A stretch of 64,000 nt of DNA from Rhynchopus sp. YZ270_cl-10 (Eukaryota; Euglenozoa; Diplonemea; Diplonemida; Diplonemidae). A model generated the notes under the pieces. It had not been told where the DNA came from. It searched no databases and was given only the letters and a program-made list of their open reading frames with translations. Location of the stretch: the NCBI GenBank assembly GCA_964035575.1, contig OZ037878.1, positions 124,001 to 188,000 on the forward strand, read 5' to 3'. How positions within the stretch are numbered: the first letter of the stretch is position 1; every line of letters starts with the position of its first letter. Below are positions 52,221 to 61,800 of this stretch, in pieces. Both the position numbers and the translations under genes were made by a program.

Positions 52221-52399
52221 CTGGACAAAAATATGCAGAGGCTAATCTCCTCAGACAAAAATCACTACATATAAAATGACATGTGGTTTACATGTAAAAA
52301 AAATTACATGTAAAGCACAATGTCATGTCGTTTACTTCACCGTCGTGTATTTGGGGTGCTCCCCCAAAGGGTACGTTACACCACAACCGAGTATGAGCA

Positions 52400-52544
52400 A
52401 TGACAAGGGGTATGACTAGTTACATGACAAGATTAAATAATGACAAGACCCCTGTCAAATGACAAGGCCTAACGCCACTCATTACATACAGGGGTCTTGT
52501 CTTTAGTTAGTCTTGTCATGTAACTGGCCATACACCTTGTCATA
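52400..52544. repeat. Inverted repeat with TGACAAG words
   Basis: Arms at 52400-52455 and 52489-52544 match in inverted order (ATGACAAGG, GTTACATGACAAGA, GACAAGACCCCTGT). A smaller palindrome of ACATGTAAA/TTTACATGT lies just left, near 52280-52313. Confidence 0.65.
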
Positions 52545-53256
52545 TGACTAGTCATAGGTGGTAACTAGGACGTGGTGGTCCATGGGCCATCGTGCACCCT
52601 CACTGTTTTTTGCAATTGGTGGGGGTGGGGGGACAATGGGACATACTCCGGACATGGATACCCACACAGAACACACGGATACCCAGACATCTGTCAGGTA
52701 ATCACTTATTCACTTCACACAGGTCGGGCAGACGCTGCCTGCCCATCCTCTTTTTCCTGTCTGCTAGCGACTCCAGGTTCACAACGTTCACACGTTTAGG
52801 CAAAATGTTTCGGGTAATTACTCCTTTTGGGATACACAAAATCACACAGAGAGAGCGCAATAGGAAGAGAGCGCGATCGCTTCTTCGGCAACGTGTCGAA
52901 ATCAGCAGCGTCGCACAGTAAATAAAATGAGCCTCCCTCGCGATAGCGATAGGTCACGAGTGTCGCAAAGAAGGTACAAATACGACCTCTACGGTGTTGT
53001 GATGCAACGACTCACACCTCTGTCGCTCACGAGAGGAAAGTTGTGAGGTTCCACGCCCCACAACGGTGTAACTCCAGATACTTCACGACTGCAATCATTG
53101 CACATCGTAATGCTACACACCACATCCCCCCAGGCGCTTCGCGGCGAAGGGCAGGCTTAGCCCAGCCCTTAGCCAGGCAAAAATCACTTTGTCTTGATTT
53201 TTAAGTAAAAATACAGGGTGCAACGAAACCAGAAAAAAACTTCACCATTGGACGTT
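52545..53256. other. Spacer without genes
   Basis: No gene is seen. Sequence composition is more balanced than elsewhere. Between 52930 and 53050 words such as CGATAGCGATAGGTCACGAG and its near complement GTCGCTCACGAG occur, suggesting a decayed inverted repeat. Confidence 0.4.
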
Positions 53257-53290
53257 TCTGGGTTCCGAGCTTCCAACACAAAATTTTTGT

Positions 53291-54229
53291 ATCAGTCCTA
53301 TTCGTGGTCATTTACCCCCCCCCCCTTTGGGTCGGTGAACCGGAAATTTTGGAAATAAGGGGGTAAAATAAGGGGGGGGGGGGTAAATGAGGGGGTAAGG
53401 GGGGGGGGTAAATTACCATGTTATGGGTTAGGTCATGTTTTTGGGTGGGAAGGGGGGACTTTTTCATACACGGTGGGGTAAAATTTTGCACAACACAGTG
53501 TGACGACACATGCTCTCATGACAAATGTGTCATCTGAAAAAAATTCCTCACTTCCTTGCGACATCGCAAGCAGTCATGCATCATGGATCCACATCATCCA
53601 CATCATCTTTCTGCCCGTGCCTGAACCATGACTGGTCAGGGATCACGGTGTTGCCTCAGATTCCGTGAGGTGTCCCAAACGTATCGCCCACGCAGCACAA
53701 ACGTACCCACCTGCACCCATCTACCTGCACACGTGATGTAAAACAGGGTGAAAGATTATTTGCACTTTACCCCTTTCCTCATTTCGAGCTTGTCTCCAGC
53801 TTCAAATCAGACGAGTCCTACAGTCTCCGGATGTACGACCCGCTGAACACATCAGCCCCTCCCAGCAAACCATAAAACAAAACAGGTATGCGCTGCACTA
53901 AGTGAAACTATTACCCCATAATTACACGCCAGGTGGTGTTTTGCCACTCGTTCCCTGAACCCCCTCGCTTCGCTCGTGGGTTTAGGTCACTCGTGACAAA
54001 ACACCACCTGGCGTGTTGCGGCGATAATTACCCAAAAATTACCTGGTGGCTGGTACTTTACCCCCCCAGGGGGGTAAAGTACCAGCCACAACAGGGTATT
54101 ATAAGGGGGGGGGGGTAAATTACCATGTTATTTTGGCCTGAACCGTTTTTTTTCTGAAAAAGGGGGTAAAATAAGGGGGGGGGGGGTAAATTTAGGGGGG
54201 GGGGGTAAATGACCACGAATAGGACTGAT
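53291..54229. mobile_element. Inverted-repeat element nested in E6 (939 bp)
   Basis: The ends are 34-bp perfect inverted repeats (ATCAGTCCTATTCGTGGTCA followed by TTTACCCCCCCCC). The body has several GGGGTAAAATAAGGGGG blocks and the foldback at 53918-54016. Flanks are T-rich (ATTTTTGT and TTTTTTTT), so the target duplication cannot be judged. It inserted after E6 did. Confidence 0.7.
53918..54016. repeat. Foldback repeat, second TAATTACAC copy
   Basis: Arms pair around CTCGCTTCGCTCG as at 47969-48072; the outer part (GCCAGGTGGTGTTTTG) differs but again pairs with its own complement, so the stem has been kept while the sequence changed. Confidence 0.7.
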
Positions 54230-54970
54230 TTTTTTTTCGCGATTTTTTTTAACTTAGCACTGCATGTGCTTAGAAAACCCGAATTTTTTACCCTTCAAAA
54301 TTGCATTTGAGGAACTCACAACGCGTCAAAACGAAAAGGTCGTTTTTGGCACTTTTAAAACCGGGCTCCGCTGAGTTCACCATATTTTTGCTCGATTTAA
54401 TTAGTGGAGTAACTAATTAGTAATCGCATTCTCGGACAAAAACTCGGGACGAGGTGTAAAAAAAAGGGGCAATACACAGAAGTGTCAATGATAATATAGC
54501 AACATCAAATAGCCAGCAACACAGCGCCGCAGGCGCACGGTACGCTACTTTTTTTTCTTTTTTCCCTAGATTTCCCCCCCCTTTTCTTCCACTTCTTTTG
54601 ACACAGCGAGCCAAACGCTCTGCACGGTGGGGTCACATGACCACGGGGGGTCATCTACAACCTCTTAAAACCCCATTTTTCTCGGGGTGTACTTTGGTAC
54701 ACCCCGAATCCCTGTAAAAATCCAATTTTTTCCTGGAAAAATATTGGGGTGTACCAAAGTACACCCCGGTACACCTTGGCGGAAACTCTGTCTGGGTTAA
54801 ATTTGTATCAACAAATCGCCCTACCCACTTGGTGGGAGTAGGGTTCTGTAGTTACTTTTTTCATTTTTTTTTTTTTCTTCAATTTTATTTTTGTAAAGTG
54901 GAACGAAATGTGCATAACTCTCTCTCTCCTCCTTCTTTCTCCTCCTCCGCCCCCCTTAAGTTTGTTTTTT

Positions 54971-55010
54971 TTTGATAATTTATTGATTGCAGCTTCCATA
55001 ATGTCTTCAC
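54971..55010. repeat. GATAATT...TCTTCAC motif in the 3' flank
   Basis: A copy of the motif described at 3981-4018, 23 bases beyond the kinesin stop codon, in the same orientation. Confidence 0.4.
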
Positions 55011-55032
55011 TTTGAAACCCCCATCATTTATT

Positions 55033-57904
55033 TCAAATCTTCCTCAAACGACGGCTGCTTCCACTCCTTCTGTGTCTCCCTTGAGATGGGTCCACCGCAT
55101 CAAGGTTGCTCGGTATGAAGTCCTGCTCCACTTCGGGACGTCCTTTGTGGCTCACAAGGGAGGTGAAGTTTGTGCGAATCGACTTCAGCTGCTTGCCCCA
55201 GGCGGACACTTCCTTGACAAGATTGATGAGTTCCTCATGGCGTGTGAAGTCCTTCTCCTCAACAGCGGTCAGCAGGCGAGACGCTTTTCCGTGCACTTCC
55301 TCCATACCACGGATCTCATTGTCCATTGTACCAAACTTTGAAATGACATTCGAGGCACGGATCTCTGCCTCAGCGAGCTGTGTGTGGGCCCGCTCGGCAC
55401 GCTCCCTCTCGCGGATGAGCGCGGTGCTTTGGTCGCGTTTGAGTGCTTCCATCTCGCTCTTCCGCTGCTGCAGCTCCTCCTCGAGGCTCATTTGCATGCC
55501 ACGCACGTCGTTCGCCAGCTTAGATTTGTCAGCACTCTGCAGGCGGCGGAACTCCTCAGCTTCCTCCTCCCATTCCTTCTTGGAGGTTTCGCGCTGGCGC
55601 AGCTGAGCGGCAACCTCTGCAGCGCTCTTCAGTCGTGTCTTGATGAGGCTGTCGTTGAGTGCCCCCAGCTGTGCCTTGTAGTCTTCACTGATCTTCTTCT
55701 GTGCGGCAAGCGTGTCCGCCCATTCCTCCTCCTTCTCATCAAGAGTGAGTTTGAAACGTTCGACAAGCTCTGCTTTCTGAGCTTCCATTTCCCGTTCGTG
55801 TTTTGCAAGCAATTCTGCCTTTTCTTCGGTCCAGCTGTTCGGAAAAAAATGGAGTACAAAAAAAATCTGAAATTTAACCTGAAAGATGACAGATGAAAGA
55901 CTCTCGCGAAAAGAGAAAGCTATTAGGGGAGAGAGGAAGAGAAGCGTTGCCATACCTCCGTTTCTGTGCAATGAGGTCCTTCTCCATGTCCATCGCGATT
56001 TCTTCCCAAACCTTTTTCTCGTCTTGCGACTTGCGGAGGTCGTCTGACAGCGTCTCCTCCACATGACGGAGCTCGATGTCCTTCTCGTGCGCGAGGGCTT
56101 TTGTCTTTTGGAGCTCTTCTGTGTTTTGTGCGAAGGTTTTTTCCTTGATTTGTAGGTTTCTGCGGAAGGACTCTGCCTGCTGCTGCACTTTCATGAGTTC
56201 TGCGGAGTGCACCTCTTCTGCACGCTGCTTGTGTTGCGAGGCCGCTTTCAACGTCGCCTGCACCTCTTCCTTTGCAAGCGCAATCTCCTTGTCCGCTGCC
56301 TCCTGCGCCTCACGCATCTCCCTCTCCTTCTCCTCCATGTCTTGCTGCGCAGTCCCCAACGTCCCTTCGTACTGTGCAATCAAAGACTTCAGCTCATCCA
56401 ACTCCGTGCCACGCGCAAGCGCCAGCTCCTCTCTCAGGTGCACCAGGTCCTCCTCCATGCGTGCACCCACATCCATATTGCGGGAAACGCGGTTCACAAT
56501 GCGGGTGGCCTTCGAAGCGTACCGCAGTGTGTTCTTCGTTTCGTCAGAGTTGAGCTGGCTGGGCGAGACGCAAGCGAGGAACCACGTCTTGCTGTTGCCC
56601 CCAAGGCAGTCGGAAAGGAGGCGGGTCAGCTTGGAGTCTCTGTATCCAGGAACCGAGCCCTTCTCGATGAGTTGGTCGATGACCCTGCGGAGTGCGAGCA
56701 GAGAGGTGTTGATGTGGATCGATTCGTGCATGCGGTCGCCGTTTGAACCGCTTTTTTTGAGGTTTTCACTGCCAGCCAAATCAACAAATCGCATATTAGC
56801 AGTCGAGAAGGTGGCAGCCTCGACACGACGACCATATTTGTCCGTTTTCGCCGGAGCTTGCATTTCTACAGTGATCTGGAACATTGCGTGGCTCCTCGAT
56901 GATTGGTCATTCATCGACGTTGACGCTGTCGACCGAGCGGACATTCCCTGCCTCACAATCGTCTCCAAATCCGCATATGTAGACACAGCAAACGTCGTCG
57001 CCCCCGCCACACTCAGACCATGTACAGGGTGCTGACGCAAAGAGAGCTTCCTGCGGGTGTCCTGGCTCGACATCCTCGCGTTCCCCTCCCCATGCTTGAC
57101 CCACTGCTTTTTGTGAGGGGAGTCCTCCGGGCACATCAGGTCGTACAGATTCTCGCAGTAAATCTCAATAAAGCTTGCCTGGATTTTGATGGTGCTTTGC
57201 GTCAGGTTGGGGAGCGCCTCATAGCGGGTGAGAAGATCCCTGCAGAAGCGTGGAATAATCCCTTCCGCAGATCCACCCATCATTGTATGGGTTTTACCCG
57301 ACCCGGTTTGGCCGTACGCGAACACACAGGAGTTGTACGATTCGAATAGGTTTGTGAGGCATTGTGGCCCCATCATTTGGTAGACTTCGTGTTGTTCTGA
57401 GTCTTGGAGGTCTTGTGGAGGGTCGTGCATGTCTTCAGGGTAGAAGACGCGGTCGAACTGGAAGGTGTTGTGCGCTTCGTCTTCGTAGTCTTCTGCGTAT
57501 TGGTTGCGTGGGTCCAGGAAGGTGACGCCGGCAGCTTCTGCAGACTCGGAGGGGATCAGGCAGGGCACGCTGTTGTTGGCCTGCTCCTCCATGCTGTTGA
57601 AGGGGCGGACCCGAAGAACCACGCGGACCTGTTCAGACTCACCACCACCTCCACCGCCGCCACGTCCACGCGGCATCGCAGGGACCGGGCTAATGCTCGA
57701 CCGTCTCCTCCGCACCCCATCTGCCCCAGATGCAAAGCTACTGAAGCTGTTGCGGCGCTCCCGGCGTGCACTCAGCGCGCCGGGGCTGGGTTCGCGGATA
57801 GTCCTGGAACGTCCAGGGGAACGTCCAGTAGGCGACCGTCCCGCAGGTACAGGGGAACGTGTGCGGGGGACCGGGGAGCGGGCCCGTTGCATGGTGGAGC
57901 TCAT
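55033..57904 (-). CDS. Kinesin with N-terminal motor
   Basis: Exons 55956-57904 and 55033-55834 (121-base intron, GTATGG...AACAG) give 916 residues. The first 90 residues are rich in S, P and R with many SP sites, a likely phosphorylated head. The motor begins VRVVLRVRPFN at 93 and has GQTGSGKT at 198-205 (P-loop), NDQSSRSH (switch I), DLAGSE (switch II) and the YRDSKLTRLL core. All ATPase motifs are intact, so it should walk on microtubules. A coiled coil of about 430 residues follows, ending in a basic SRRLRKI tail. The motor wording (YNSCVFAYGQTGSGKTHTMMG) is closest to kinesin-3, but no FHA domain is seen, so the subfamily is open. A pyrimidine tract CCTTCCCCCCAG ends 15 bases before the ATG. 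Confidence 0.92.
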
Positions 57905-57911
57905 CGTATGG

Positions 57912-57932
57912 ATATTCCCTGGGGGGAAGGAG
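57912..57932 (-). promoter_or_regulatory. Candidate spliced-leader acceptor of the kinesin gene
   Basis: The minus strand reads CTCCTTCCCCCCAG, ending at 57919, then a 14-base leader and the start codon. Confidence 0.5.
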
Positions 57933-58871
57933 GAGGAGGGGGGGATGTTTGCCTGAGGGAGGAGGTGGTGGTGGTGGAGGTGGAGGAGGAGAGAAGAGAA
58001 AAAAGTGAAAGAATGAACGTTGGTTTGTGAAAAGAATTCGCGAAAAGAGAGGAAAAAAGGGATTTTTTTTTTTTTTGACAGGCAGAGGCAGAGGGTAGGG
58101 ATGTTGAGGGTTTTGCAAGAAGGGGTGGAGCACCCCAGGGGTTTCTTTTTGATGTTTTGTTAGCAAAAAAAATATACAGAATGAAAAGAAGTGAACCTGA
58201 TAAAAAGAAAAGTTTATGAGCCCAAGCCTCTCTGTTCTCAGTCACGAAAAAAACTTACCTTTTTTTCGAAAGCGATTTTCATCACTCACAAAGGTTTTAG
58301 AAAAAAAAAGTTGTTTTGGAAAAAAGCAACGGGACCGCTCTCACTCGAAGTAATACGAATGTGCGGTGGATGTGATCTAAGCTTAGAGTTGTTTGAAAGC
58401 AAATGTGGGTTCCTAAGAGCGAACCATTGCCGTAAAGGGAAGAGGGGCTTAAGTCACATCAGACACCCCCAGGGTCGCTCAAGGGTGTGTGTGGGTATTT
58501 TGTTTTGTGTAAATGTCAAAAAAAAAAGGGGGGTAACTTTGTAAGGTGTATGCTTGCTGCGCATGCATACATCGTTATGGGGGGGGAAAGACACCTTAAA
58601 ATCTGTGGGGAAAGTACCGTGCTGAAAGACGAAGAAAGGGAAAAAAAACCACACCAAATACGAAACGCTGGAAAAAAGGCTTAAAAAAAAGGGCCTGAAG
58701 GGGGAAAAAAAACGCCCCGACTCCCCACTGGTTACTTAAAATGTTGTGAAAGAGCATTTATCTGGGAGAAAATAATACCGTGGTTGGGAATATTGGGGAA
58801 ATAGCGTGGACCGTATTAAGTTTGGTTCCTATTTTAGCCGTTTGGTACTTAACTGGCGGTCCAAACAGTAA
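57933..58871. other. Spacer without genes
   Basis: No gene is seen. An S3 hairpin relic lies at 58206-58250. Frames on the plus strand are short and low in quality. Confidence 0.45.
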
Positions 58872-61800
58872 TTATGATACTGCCGTTGCTGCTGTGTCCG
58901 AGTCTGCACGCAGGGTCTTAACGGAGCTGGAGGTGTCGGTGTCGGGGAAGGTTGTGTCCTCCTCGGAGTCGGGGAAGACGTCGTGCTCAAGCATGTCGGC
59001 AACTTCTTCGTAGAAGGAGCGTTGGTTGCGCAGGGTGTCGGTTCTCTGTTTAGAAGTGTAAAATAAAGCAAAAATAGACGTTTTCTCCATACCTTTCGCG
59101 AGACGACTGCGAGGATGAGCTGCGAGATCTTCTCCATAGACTCTTCGTAGAATTCGTGCATACGGATTTCGTGCTCCTCTAGCAGTGATTCAGCCTGGTC
59201 AAGCTCGAGTTGCTTCTGCTTGCGCACCTCCCGCGATTTGTGTTGGCGCCATGCACGCTGCATGATCTTGACAGCAAGGAGGGAGACCTCACGGCTCTGC
59301 CGCTGCTGCCTCACGTTGTCCACTCGATTGTTCACCACATTGTTCGACATCACCAAGGCATTCTGAATCCCCAGCTGCACCAAATCCTTGATGTCCGTTA
59401 TTTCATCCACATCAATCACATTCGCCGCCGCCTCACCCCCCTCCTCCCGCTCCCTCTCCCTCACCCGATCGCAGGACACCTTTACACCCCTCATCTCCTC
59501 CAGCCTCAGTTGGAAGGTGTCGCTTTCCTCTTCTCTTATGAGCTCCCCGCGGGACATTTCCTCAGAGGAAACGACGATGCCTCGTTGGAGTGAAAGCTGT
59601 TCCGCTGCTTGCGCCGCGAAGAACCCCATTTCTATGGCATCTTCCAAGGTAAAGCGTTCTGCAGTCTGTTCATCGTCGAGGGCCCACCTGGCAGCCTCCT
59701 CCCCATGGGGCAGGCGACGCATCTCTTCTGTAGGGTTGACGTCCTCATCACCCTCTCCTGCAGCACATCGTGGGGAAACAGACAGACCCAAGGTACTGCC
59801 GCTTGGGGTGTTGGTGTTTGTGCTGGCTTCTTCCGCGCTTTGTTCTTCAGGTGCGGTGCTGGTGTTGGCGTTGGTGGTGGTCGTGATGTTAGATTCCTCC
59901 ACGCTTTCATTGGAACTGTTTTCTTCGCGGGCTGCCGTAATAATTCTCGTCAAATTCGGTGCACCCCCTTCCTTTAGAAGCTCTGTCTGCAGGAGGCGGA
60001 GGGAAAAAAGGGGTTTGAGTTGCTCTCTTTGCTCCACCTCTACTCGCATTAAGCACTCCTGCGACTGCAACATCACGACACTCGAGATGAACACACGCTC
60101 TTCAAGGCCACTGTCTGTACCTTCCTCCTCTTCTTCGTGATCTGCTGCATGGCGTTCGCTGGCGTTGTGAATCATTGTGTCCACCATTTCTTTGACAGTC
60201 TCCTCTGAGGGGAGTCCCCGCACGCTATCCTCCTTTTCAAGACTCTCAGGTAGAAGCCCCCTCACAGCCTGCTCTTCTTGCTCGACGTCCACCCTCTCCA
60301 AACTTTCCGTCGACTGCAACGTCGCTAGACCTGAAACAAAGGCACGCTCTTCAATCCCACTATTTGTGTCCACTTCCTCCTCCACCTCGTCCTCTTCTTT
60401 AACAATGCTCTCCACGCTTGCAGGCGACAACGGAGCGGCCGGGTATGCCCTTCCTTTCTCCGTCACCTCAGAGAGGAGCCCTGCAAGCTCTAGGGTAGTT
60501 TCGTGGGTGTGCCTGATGAGGAGACGTTCCTCTTCCTCGGAGGCCTCTTCTGCAGCGCGGGATAGGGTTTCCTGGTTGATGTGGCAGTCATGCGCGAAGA
60601 ACAGCTCTCTAAGGGTTATCGCATATTCTATAAGGAGATCTGCGTCAAATTGTTCTTCAGATTGCAGAGCACTGCGCAAATGCGTTTCGGAACCTGCAAA
60701 GTCAATGCGGCGCTGTTCCGTCTCCTTTGACACTGTCTCTGCAGCGCTCCCTCTTGACGTTTCTTGAAACCTTAGTAGCCCCATCTCTGCATCGTGCTTC
60801 AACATCAAGGCATCCCATTCCTTCTGCTGTGGCCGCATCACCGACTTTCTTCGTAACGACTCTCCATCTTGTAGAGAGTCTGCAGCTTTGCACAGTGCGT
60901 TCTGATACTGCGCTGCCGCGACAGCAGACCTCTCGAGAACTTCGGTTTCTTTTGCAGGGCGTGACAGAGTTTCGACCTGCATGAGTCCTTCCCTTTCGTC
61001 CAGCTCTTGAGAGGCGATGAAGTATAATTGGTCGAGATGTGTCTGGGTGGGCCCAGTGTTGTCGCTTCTGGAGGTGATTTCGCGGACCTGGTCTTTTACT
61101 ATGACGTAGCGGTGTTCTTGTTCAGTGCAGACTAGGAGCATGCGGCGGCGTTCCTCCTGTTCAATCTGCGCCATGACAGCTTTGGTGTCGTTCTTCATCT
61201 TTTCGAGGAGGAGAGTTGCGTCGTTTGCCTTCATAGGGTCTCTTGGTGACAGATCTACTGGGGCAGTCATCTCCTCAACAACAACGCTTTGGCGAAGGCT
61301 TCGTGCGGATTGCCGGAGAAGTTTTGCAATTTTACCCCGCTCCGCTTTCTCTTTGTCGCCAATTCTAATGCGGGTCTGGCTTTCTAGGGTAGACATCTCA
61401 TCAATAAGGCGGTTGAGTGATGCGAGAAGCTCCCGAGCCTGCTGTGCCGAGGTGTCCTTCGGGAGGTGAAGCCGCTCCGCTTCGCTGCGGAGCATGCTGT
61501 GTTTGTTGCCCTCCTGCTTGCAGATGTGTTCACGTCCTCGCGTCTCCTCTGCACAACACCCTGCGACCCTATCCTCCACGTAATCTCTTTGCTCTTCCAT
61601 AAGCTGCTGTAGCGCGGCTCTTGCCTTCGATGCGGCACGACCTGCGTCGGTATCAGAACGGCGCGTCTTTTTTGCTTTCCGCATTTCACGCTCTTCTTTC
61701 CGTGTAAGAGGGGCGGTTGGTGGTGCCTCGGGAAGCACCACTTCACTTATCGCTGATCCGCCTGAATTGTTAAATTCGGTGGTAGAAGCAGTGGTGGTGG

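Larger units (their letters stand above)
53265..54790. mobile_element. hAT-like transposon E6 (reverse copy) interrupted by another element
   Basis: The ends are CCGAGCTTCC and GGAAACTCTG. A perfect 8-bp target duplication, TCTGGGTT, lies at 53257-53264 and 54791-54798. The family box is present in reverse (CCGCAGGCGCACGGTACGC near 54524), followed by GCACGGTGGGGTCACATG as in E4. Without the inner element at 53291-54229 the length is about 587 bp, in line with E1 to E3. The left end CCG in place of CAG is a single-base departure. Confidence 0.75.

Noticed and set aside
50749-52279. Open frames of 200-500 residues on both strands (HSIHSIHSI, VQYSTVQYST, VYTVYT)
   Set aside because: They are translations of the 9-bp and 5-bp tandem arrays, open in all frames because the units lack stops.
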